Positions 57,608 to 64,000 of a stretch of DNA of 64,000 nt are shown piece after piece (positions within the stretch are counted from its first letter, which is position 1; each line of letters begins with the position of its first letter). The notes under the pieces were generated by a model. That model saw nothing but the letters and a program-made list of their open reading frames with translations. It did not search any database and had not been told where the DNA came from. The stretch covers positions 1 through 64,000 of the forward strand of contig CALRUR010000015.1 of NCBI GenBank assembly GCA_943371425.1, in the 5' to 3' direction. A program made the position numbers and the translations under genes. The stretch comes from CAJBVG01 sp943371425 (GTDB lineage Bacteria > Bacteroidota > Bacteroidia > Sphingobacteriales > Sphingobacteriaceae).

Positions 57608-59122
57608 TTATGGCAATAGTCTGCCGTACATTCTTGGGAAAGGAATAGTTTCTCTTACGTGCGGAAGTTTACAAACCCAAGCTACCAAACGTTCTAAGCC
57701 TAAGCCAAAACCTGCGTGTGGTACGCTACCATATCTACGTAAATCTAAATACCACTCAAAAGCTTCCATTGGCAATTCGTGTTCATTAATTTTTGCAATT
57801 AATAAATCTTTATCTGTTTCACGTTCTCCGCCTCCAACAATTTCTCCATAACCTTCGGGAGCTAACACATCTACTCCTTTAGCAAATCTGCTATCGTCGG
57901 CACGTTTTAAGTAAAATGCTTTTACTTCGTGTGGCCAGTTGTAAACCATAATAGGGGTTTCGAATAAACGGGTTAACACCGTTTCATCCGATCCTCCAAA
58001 GTCTTCGCCATATTTGAAGTTTCTTGCAGAATCTAACCATTGCGGGATGTTGCGCGCATCTTCTTCACAATCTCTCAATTCATCTCTTAAATCGGCAATT
58101 TTATTTACATTGAAATTTACTTCCCCTTTTTTCATTCCTGGAGTTGCAATTTTATCTTCACGTTCTTTTATTTCTGCTTCAATTTCAGCAATTCTTGCTT
58201 GTACTTTGGCTAAATCTGCTTCTAAGGTTTTAATTGAGTTTTTACCATTTACATCTTGTTCTCCCTTAATAATTCTTACCGCTTCATCATATGGTAAACG
58301 CGGGAATACTTGGGTAATGTTTTTTAAGATGGTAGTATCTCTTTCTATAATGGCTAATTCTTCTTCGCAGTTTTTTAATACATCCGAAACTACATATCTT
58401 AAAAATTTCTCAATTAAATCCATGTTCATGTCTAAATCATAGAAAGCCATTTCTGGTTCAATCATCCAAAACTCTGATAAATGCCTACGAGTTTTAGATT
58501 TTTCTGCACGGAAAGTTGGTCCGAACGTATATATTTTACCCATGGCCATGGCCATCGCTTCTCCGTATAACTGACCCGATTGAGATAAGTATGCTGGAGC
58601 ATCGTAAAAATCTGTTTCGAATAAGTTGGTAGTGCCTTCGCATGCATTGCCCGTAAATATTGGGGCATCCATTTGCACAAAATCATTCTCCTGGAAAAAT
58701 TTATGTATAGCAAATGAAATGGTATTTCTAATTTTCATGATGGCCCATTGCCTACGAGAACGTAACCATAAATGACGATTGTCCATTAGAAATTCTATAC
58801 CATGTGCTTTTTTAGAAATAGGGTATTCCTCAGCGATATGGTAAACACTTAAATCGGTTACTTGTAGCTCATAACCACCAACTTGACGTTCGTCTTTACG
58901 AACTGTTCCTGTAATTTTTACTGAACTTTCTAAACTTAATTTATCTGCAATTTGAAATAAATTTGCATCTATAGATTCTTCTGTAACTACACATTGGCAA
59001 AGCCCTGTACCATCACGTAAAATAATAAACACAAGCCCTTTGCCTGTACGTTTATTTGATACCCAACCGTTTAGACTAATAACTTTACCTTCTTCGCTTT
59101 TTAAATCTTTAATATATGTCAT
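57608..59122 (-). CDS. asnS: Asparaginyl-tRNA synthetase
   Basis: A 504-residue class IIb synthetase. About 10-105 are the OB-fold anticodon domain (VISLNGWVSNKRTGKGLVFIILRDGT). The core has MKIRNTISFAIHKFF, ACEGTTNLF, motif 2 (FGPTFRAEKSKTRRHLSEFWMIEPEMAF) and motif 3 (GFGLGLERLVAWVC). I start at ATG 59122 (MTYIKDLKS); the frame to 59155 is unlikely since it crosses into the rpoN promoter gap. A coiled-coil insertion of about 80 residues (about 290-370; LEADLAKVQARIAEIEAEIK and IADLRDELRDCEE) lies between motifs 2 and 3, absent from E. coli AsnRS. Related insertions are known in Bacteroidota; its role is unknown. mscL follows after 44 nt. Confidence 0.96.
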   Translation of the reverse strand: MTYIKDLKSEEGKVISLNGWVSNKRTGKGLVFIILRDGTGLCQCVVTEESIDANLFQIADKLSLESSVKITGTVRKDERQVGGYELQVTDLSVYHIAEEYPISKKAHGIEFLMDNRHLWLRSRRQWAIMKIRNTISFAIHKFFQENDFVQMDAPIFTGNACEGTTNLFETDFYDAPAYLSQSGQLYGEAMAMAMGKIYTFGPTFRAEKSKTRRHLSEFWMIEPEMAFYDLDMNMDLIEKFLRYVVSDVLKNCEEELAIIERDTTILKNITQVFPRLPYDEAVRIIKGEQDVNGKNSIKTLEADLAKVQARIAEIEAEIKEREDKIATPGMKKGEVNFNVNKIADLRDELRDCEEDARNIPQWLDSARNFKYGEDFGGSDETVLTRLFETPIMVYNWPHEVKAFYLKRADDSRFAKGVDVLAPEGYGEIVGGGERETDKDLLIAKINEHELPMEAFEWYLDLRRYGSVPHAGFGLGLERLVAWVCKLPHVRETIPFPRMYGRLLP

Positions 59123-59205
59123 AAGAATCTCATTTGTCTCTTTTCGAGTTTCCAAAAATAGTGTTTTTTCTTTTTTTTTATTGTATTTTCGAGCGAATAA
59201 AAAGT

Positions 59206-60678
59206 ATGTTAAAGCAGAGTTTACAACAGAAACTACTACAAAAGTTATCCCCCCAGCAAATACAATTCATAAAATTGCTGCAGATACCTACTGTTATGCT
59301 CGATTCTCGAATTAAAGAGGAGCTCGAAGAAAACCCTGCGTTAGAAGATGGAAGCTTATCAAATGCTGAAGAAATATCTGAATACTCTACGCTCGACGAT
59401 GATCAACCAAACGACGTAAAAGAAGAAACCAACGAGCAGCAAGACGAGTTTAACATCGACGATTATTTGCAAGACGACGATCAGGACGATGGTTATAGAA
59501 TGATGCAGGACAATGATTCTGACGATGAAGAAAAGAAAGAAATGCCTATTGCCGTATCTTCTTCATTCCATGAAATGTTACAAGCTCAGTTAACTATGTG
59601 TGTAATGGGCGACCATGAGTTTATGGTTGCGCAGCAAATATTAGGGAGTTTAGATGACGATGGGTATTTACGTCGACCAATTACTGCTTTGGTAGACGAC
59701 TTAGCTTTCTCTCAAAATATATTTACAAATGAACAAGAGATTTTACATCTTTTAGAAATTATACAAAGCTTTGACCCAGCAGGTGTAGGGGCAAGAGATT
59801 TGCAAGAGTGTTTATTATTACAACTGAAACGCAAAGACCAAAGCTCTAAAAATGTAAAAAATGCAATTTTAATTGTACGCGATTATTTAGACGAGTTTAC
59901 CAAAAAACATTACGATAAATTGGAAAGAAGTATGTCCATTACTTCCGAAGAATTAAAAGCTGCTGTTCAAGATATTTTAAAATTAAATCCGAAACCTGGA
60001 AATTCATTTGCCGACAATTCTAAGCAATTACAGGTTATTCCAGACTTTATCATCAATAAAAACGATCAGTTTTTAATACTAACCTTGAACTCTAAAAATG
60101 CACCAGAATTGCGCGTAAGCAGGTCGTACCAAGAGATGTTTCAAACCTATGATAAGGCTGTAGATAAAGATAAAAAAATGAAAGAGGCAGTTCAGTTTGT
60201 AAAACAAAAACTCGATTCTGCAAAATGGTTTATTGATGCTATTAAACAACGTCAGCAAACCTTGATAAAAACCATGAATGCCATTATGAATTATCAGTAC
60301 GATTATTTTTTAACTGGTGATGAGCGTAAATTGCGACCAATGATTTTGAAAGACATTGCAGACCAAGTGCAGATGGACATTTCAACGGTTTCGCGTGTGG
60401 CCAATAGTAAATATGTACAAACAGAATTTGGTACATTTTTATTAAAATCATTTTTTTCTGAAGGCATACAAATGGAAGGTGGCGAAGAAGTTTCGAACAG
60501 AGAAGTGAAAAAGATTTTGGAAGAGTGCATAGGAAAAGAAGATAAAAAACATCCATTAGCGGATGAGAAATTAGCAGAAATATTAAAAGAAAACGGATAT
60601 AACATTGCCCGTAGAACCGTAGCAAAATATAGAGAACAGCTCAACATTCCAGTAGCCCGTTTACGAAAAGAACTTTAA
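59206..60678 (+). CDS. rpoN: RNA polymerase sigma-54 factor
   Basis: A 490-residue alternative sigma factor that needs AAA+ activators. Region I is Gln- and Leu-rich (MLKQSLQQKLLQKLSPQQIQ), the activator-responsive part. An acidic region II follows (about 60-125). The core-binding domain includes DPAGVGARDLQECLLLQL, also diagnostic. The C-terminus has the helix-turn-helix ISTVSRVANSKYVQTEFGTFLLKSFFSEGI and the RpoN box ARRTVAKYREQLNIP. I start at ATG 59206; the longer frame to 59134 overlaps the probable promoter (TATTTTCG at 59184-59191). It is divergent from asnS and directly followed by an epimerase-like gene with no spacer. No activator gene is seen in this window. Confidence 0.96.
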   Translation: MLKQSLQQKLLQKLSPQQIQFIKLLQIPTVMLDSRIKEELEENPALEDGSLSNAEEISEYSTLDDDQPNDVKEETNEQQDEFNIDDYLQDDDQDDGYRMMQDNDSDDEEKKEMPIAVSSSFHEMLQAQLTMCVMGDHEFMVAQQILGSLDDDGYLRRPITALVDDLAFSQNIFTNEQEILHLLEIIQSFDPAGVGARDLQECLLLQLKRKDQSSKNVKNAILIVRDYLDEFTKKHYDKLERSMSITSEELKAAVQDILKLNPKPGNSFADNSKQLQVIPDFIINKNDQFLILTLNSKNAPELRVSRSYQEMFQTYDKAVDKDKKMKEAVQFVKQKLDSAKWFIDAIKQRQQTLIKTMNAIMNYQYDYFLTGDERKLRPMILKDIADQVQMDISTVSRVANSKYVQTEFGTFLLKSFFSEGIQMEGGEEVSNREVKKILEECIGKEDKKHPLADEKLAEILKENGYNIARRTVAKYREQLNIPVARLRKEL

Positions 60679-61455
60679 ATGAAATCCATTACAATTATTG
60701 GTTTAGGTTGGCTAGGGGAGGCTTGTGCCAATTATTTTGTAGCAAAGGGTTATGAAGTAAAAGGCACCAAACGTGAACTTAGTTTTATACCTAATATTAA
60801 AACCTATAAATGGCAATTAGGAAATGATTTCCCAACTGAAGCACAAGCAGATTATATTTTAATAAGTATTGCAAGTAAAGAAATAGATTTAGTAAAATTT
60901 CAAAAATTATTTACAGAGTTGAAACAGCTAAATGCAAAAAAAATAATATTTATTTCTACTACTTCTGTGTATAGTGCATTTGCAGGCGAATTAACAGAGG
61001 ACTTAGATTTAAGTGTATCTGTACCCAACAACAAACATGTTGAAGTATCGGACTTGTTTTTAAACATACTACCAAACGCAGTAGTATTAAGGCTTTCGGG
61101 ATTAGTTGGGCCAAATAGAAATCCTGCTAAATTTTTAAGTGGTAGAAAAGAATTACCAAATGCCAATCAAAAAATTAACCTGGTACATCAACAAGATGTG
61201 TTAAATATTATAGAATTAAGTATTGAGAAAGATTTGCAAGGAGTATACAATGTATGTTCCTTTGAACATCCAACTCGGAAAGAATTTTACAGTAAGGTTT
61301 GTGAGCAATTTAACTTAGCACCACCAGAATTTAACGAAGTAGAAAATGAGCAATTAAGATGGGTGGTAAATACTAAACTCGTAAGCCAAACAGGTTATAG
61401 CTATGTTTATAATGATTTGCTGTCGTATTATTTAAGTTCGGAAGCTAAAGCCTGA
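60679..61455 (+). CDS. NAD(P)-dependent epimerase/dehydratase-like (SDR) protein
   Basis: A 258-residue protein with an N-terminal Rossmann fold of the extended SDR type. The opening is ITIIGLGWLGEACANYFVAKGYEVKGTKR, where G-x-G-W-L-G replaces the classical GxxGxxG. The middle has IIFISTTSVYSAFAGELTED ('sstsVYg...g.v.E'), with the catalytic Tyr apparently at VYSA and no following YxxxK. LRLSGLVGPNRNPAKFLSGR is a typical substrate-loop motif of YeeZ-like proteins. The reaction is unknown; YeeZ-like oxidoreductases are uncharacterised. It starts at the base after the rpoN stop, so it is co-transcribed with it. Its last 28 nt overlap the convergent Hpt gene. Confidence 0.85.
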   Translation: MKSITIIGLGWLGEACANYFVAKGYEVKGTKRELSFIPNIKTYKWQLGNDFPTEAQADYILISIASKEIDLVKFQKLFTELKQLNAKKIIFISTTSVYSAFAGELTEDLDLSVSVPNNKHVEVSDLFLNILPNAVVLRLSGLVGPNRNPAKFLSGRKELPNANQKINLVHQQDVLNIIELSIEKDLQGVYNVCSFEHPTRKEFYSKVCEQFNLAPPEFNEVENEQLRWVVNTKLVSQTGYSYVYNDLLSYYLSSEAKA

Positions 61456-61778
61456 CGTATAAAATCAAATAACTCGTTGGTAACGGATTCTAGGTTAGAA
61501 AGCTTTTCTTCAAAAACGTCTTGCTCCACATCCAATTTAGAATAATGTTCTAAATCTTTCATTAAATCAGATACTTCATGGAAACCAAGTGTAGCAGTAC
61601 TCGATTTTAATTTATGAGCAACCTTGCCAGCCGCATTGTATTCGTTATTATTTGCTAATTTTCGCATTTCAAGCATATCTGCAGAACCAAGGTCTAAAGT
61701 CATTTCGAGCAAAGTTTTTGCCATGCCTTTGTCGTTGTCAACAATACTTAGTACCTTATGTATATCAAAATTAGCCAT
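61428..61778 (-). CDS. Hpt (histidine phosphotransfer) domain protein
   Basis: A 116-residue single-domain phosphorelay protein. The phosphorylated His is in KVAHKLKSSTATLGFHEVSDLMKDLE, matching the Hpt core 'aHtLKssa.slGa..l..l...lE'. Helix 1 carries the usual FDIHKVLSIVDNDKGMAKTLLEMTL. It would pass phosphate between a hybrid histidine kinase and a response regulator, neither of which is encoded nearby. Its stop lies inside the 3' end of the epimerase-like gene, a 28-nt convergent overlap. A stand-alone, unlinked Hpt is common in Bacteroidota. Confidence 0.9.
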   Translation of the reverse strand: MANFDIHKVLSIVDNDKGMAKTLLEMTLDLGSADMLEMRKLANNNEYNAAGKVAHKLKSSTATLGFHEVSDLMKDLEHYSKLDVEQDVFEEKLSNLESVTNELFDFIRQALASELK

Positions 61779-61864
61779 TTGTTTAGGTTAGTCGCCTAAA
61801 GGTAACAATATGTTTCGAATCTTCGAAATTTAGAAATTGGCATAGAATTAGATTAGAATACTTT

Positions 61865-63346
61865 ATGAAAAACTTATTAGTATTGATATTTACCCTTTCA
61901 ACATTGATTAGTAATGCTCAAATAGAGCGTTTTAGCATGCTGGAATTATATTCGTCAACCTTGCAAAATTCTGCAGAATATAAACCCGTATGTATTAATT
62001 TTGATCATAACTACACGGTTGCTAGTATGTTACCGAGTAAATATTCGGCATATTTTCCTGAGCAAAGGGGTGGAAATATGAAAGTAACAAATATTAATGA
62101 AAACAACAATGCTGTTTTATGGAATCTAGATTTTATTGGAACGGTTTTTCCGTATCAAATAGTTTATGCTAATAATACACATTTTGTGGTGGGCATTTTT
62201 ACAGATTCTATAAGTGTAAATGGAAATACACATTTAGCCTTAGATAGTAATAGAGTTTTTTCATTTGTTGCAGCAATAAATTCAAATGGACAATTGAAGT
62301 GGCTCAAAATTATGGAAGATACAGTTTGGAATAGCATGGCTACTTCTGTTTGTTTTTTACCATCAGGCAATTTATTAGTTACTGCATTATACCATGATGT
62401 TGAATCGGTGGTTTGGAAATTAGACCCCAACACTGGAGATATAATTTCTGCAAAAATTTTTCCAGGAGTAAGAACCTTTTCGGATATAAAATATAATAAT
62501 GATAAAATTTATTTAACCGGGAGCACTGGCGATTTTTCGATGATTGATAGTTTTCAGGTTTTAAATCCCTTAGGAAATGGCTATGTTAATTTTTTGTGTT
62601 TGGCTGATACTAATTTATCTGTAAGTAATTTATACTACGATCCATACATTACCTTTGATTTTTCTAGTCAGTTAACCCTACACAATAATGGAGTGATGTG
62701 GGCGCATTATGAATTAGATAGCAATATTGGGGTAGTACAGAATTTAAGCTATTTTACAGAAGCAGGTACCATGTATTATAAGCATAGTTTTTTTACAAAT
62801 ATGAATCTTTCTGAGTTTGATAACCGCTTAATTTATCCGAAAAACTTTGGAGGAGATTTTGTATTTATTAAGAAAATAGACAAAGATTATTACTTATTTG
62901 ATTTAGGAAATATGTATAGAGATTCTATTCAAATTAGTAAGGATTCAAAATTTACAATTTATGATTTATCAATAAAAAATTCTGAATTCGTATTGGTAGG
63001 AATGTTTGCGGCAGATACACTTAATTATTTAGGAATGGAGTTTCTAAATCCTAATACGGGTACTAACCAAACTGTAGCTTTTATTAGTAAAATAGTAGAA
63101 ACAAATAGCGGAATTGGAAACAATAACTCAAAAACTTTCTCTTTATTTCCAAATCCATCTGAACATACCATTAATATTAAATTAGAAAATGTAGAAATGG
63201 TAGAAGTGATAGATTTCACTGGTAAAGTAAACAGTACCCACTATCTAACTAATACCATACCTATTGAAGAGTTAAGCAATGGGATGTATCTATTAAAAGT
63301 AAGTACTCAAGAGGGTGTTTATACTATGAAATTTATTAAAAAGTAG
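61865..63346 (+). CDS. Secreted protein with T9SS type A sorting domain
   Basis: A 493-residue protein with a signal peptide (1-18, ending SNAQ). The mature part is beta-rich with WNLDFIGTVFPYQIVYANNTHFVVGIFTDSISVNGNTHLAL, as in Bacteroidota SBBP/beta-propeller proteins in which 'G.ft.s..i.g......s......f.a.ldsnG...w' recurs (FSFVAAINSNGQLKWLKIM is a clear instance). About 415-493 are the T9SS sorting domain: KTFSLFPNPSEHTINIKLEN, then VEVIDFTGKV, EELSNGMYLLKVSTQEGVYTMKFIKK. It is exported through the Sec and T9SS pathways to the surface or medium. Its last 11 nt overlap the convergent peptidase gene. Function beyond export is unknown. Confidence 0.87.
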   Translation: MKNLLVLIFTLSTLISNAQIERFSMLELYSSTLQNSAEYKPVCINFDHNYTVASMLPSKYSAYFPEQRGGNMKVTNINENNNAVLWNLDFIGTVFPYQIVYANNTHFVVGIFTDSISVNGNTHLALDSNRVFSFVAAINSNGQLKWLKIMEDTVWNSMATSVCFLPSGNLLVTALYHDVESVVWKLDPNTGDIISAKIFPGVRTFSDIKYNNDKIYLTGSTGDFSMIDSFQVLNPLGNGYVNFLCLADTNLSVSNLYYDPYITFDFSSQLTLHNNGVMWAHYELDSNIGVVQNLSYFTEAGTMYYKHSFFTNMNLSEFDNRLIYPKNFGGDFVFIKKIDKDYYLFDLGNMYRDSIQISKDSKFTIYDLSIKNSEFVLVGMFAADTLNYLGMEFLNPNTGTNQTVAFISKIVETNSGIGNNNSKTFSLFPNPSEHTINIKLENVEMVEVIDFTGKVNSTHYLTNTIPIEELSNGMYLLKVSTQEGVYTMKFIKK

Positions 63347-64000
63347 CAGGTAAAATTATTTCTTTACCATCTCTATTGATTTTTAATTGTACAGTTTGAC
63401 CTTTCGAAAACATGCTTAAGCCTTTCATATAATCTTGAATGTTTTCTATGGCTAACGCATCCATCATTATAATCACATCGCCTTGTTTTAATCCTGCTTT
63501 TTGAGCCGCTTTACCTTCGCTTACGCCGTCTAAACGCAAGCCTTTACCATCATAAGCATAATCAGGAATTACACCTAAAGTTACTTTGAAACTGGTAGAG
63601 CTTGACGATGCATTATTGGTTTTGGTAGGAGTAAAGCCTAATTTCTCAATTTTATCAGCATCGTTTACAATGTTTACAATAAAGTTTAACACATAAGCTT
63701 CGCCAATATTATTTATTTTATTGGCATCGTCTGTAGGTTTGTGGTAATCTGTATGAGTACCAGTATAGAAGTGTAAGGCAGGTACGTTTTTTAAGTAAAA
63801 TGAGGCATGGTCTGACGGGCCCATACCAGCGCTATCTGCTTTGTATTTTATAATATTATTTTGATGATTGGCTAATACACTGCTCCAACTTGGGCTTGTG
63901 CCAACCCCAGAAATGATAATTTTTTTGGTCGAATCATTTAATCTACCAATCATGTCCATATTAATCATAAATGAAACATCGTTTAAAACGATGCTTGGGT
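63336..64000 (-). CDS. M28 family metallopeptidase with C-terminal PDZ domain, 5' end outside the window
   Basis: The frame is open to the end of the window (221 codons visible), so the start codon lies beyond it; the Met at 63968 is internal. The visible part begins with VSFMINMDMIGRLN, the M28 'n.DmiGr' strand that carries a zinc-binding Asp. Then comes SDHASFYLKNVPALHFYTGTHTDYHKPTDDANKIN, where 'sDh.sF...giP...f.tg.h.dYH...D' supplies a His ligand. About the last 95 residues are a PDZ domain (VTLGVIPDYAYDGKGLRLDGVSEGKAAQKAGLKQGDVIIMMD). It is a secreted or periplasmic aminopeptidase-like enzyme; such M28-PDZ fusions are common in Bacteroidota. Confidence 0.93.
   Translation of the reverse strand, partial: PSIVLNDVSFMINMDMIGRLNDSTKKIIISGVGTSPSWSSVLANHQNNIIKYKADSAGMGPSDHASFYLKNVPALHFYTGTHTDYHKPTDDANKINNIGEAYVLNFIVNIVNDADKIEKLGFTPTKTNNASSSSTSFKVTLGVIPDYAYDGKGLRLDGVSEGKAAQKAGLKQGDVIIMMDALAIENIQDYMKGLSMFSKGQTVQLKINRDGKEIILPATF

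Overview
The window is a low-GC chromosome segment from a member of the Bacteroidota. Signs of this are C-terminal type IX secretion (T9SS) sorting domains, many lipoproteins with a Cys lipobox, Bacteroidota-type promoters (TTG-N17-23-TAnnTTTG), a fused DAHP synthase/chorismate mutase, a LysRS with the long C-terminal tail of this phylum, and a tmRNA tag ending NNYALAA. I cannot name the genus. No rRNA, tRNA, CRISPR array or insertion sequence was recognised.

Positions 1 to about 16,750 look like an integrated accessory region. A tyrosine recombinase (15285-16508) lies next to the 3' end of the tmRNA gene ssrA (16760-17150), a classic integration target. The region holds: a minus-strand, virus-like cluster (103-4167) with a DUF4248 protein, small membrane proteins, a 576-residue transglutaminase-like polyprotein and a possible capsid protein; a plus-strand series of lipoprotein and outer-membrane genes (4448-8675) that includes a HExxH metalloprotease-like lipoprotein; a Thoeris anti-phage system thsA-thsB-thsB (8733-11151); more secreted or outer-membrane genes, among them a chimeric gene remnant (11195-14287); and an unknown gene (14485-15138). 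The stretch from about 4.4 to 15 kb is visibly richer in A+T than the backbone.

Positions 16,760 to 64,000 are chromosomal backbone. It carries ssrA and its partner smpB, an aminotransferase, a PNGase F-like secreted amidase, a fused E1 2-oxoacid dehydrogenase, a shikimate operon (DAHPS-CM, aroB, aroA, aroC), proline dehydrogenase, lysS, ung, an Lrp regulator, a DtxR regulator with an Nramp-Usp transporter, pcm, a polyprenyl sugar transferase, priA, an OmpA/TSP3 outer-membrane protein, tsaB, the rpmH-rnpA-yidD-S41 protease cluster, mscL, asnS, rpoN, an Hpt protein, a T9SS cargo protein and the end of an M28 peptidase.

The most unusual feature is a set of about ten intergenic arrays of degenerate 7- or 8-nucleotide tandem units. 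They sit at gene 3' ends, and the outermost unit often contains the neighbour's stop codon. They resemble the heptameric STRR repeats of cyanobacteria. I saw none in the accessory region. A pair of 77-bp direct repeats built on the same octamer encloses a four-helix-bundle gene. The second unusual feature is a recurring (L/F)xGLG motif in the virus-like cluster that resembles adenovirus-type protease cleavage sites.
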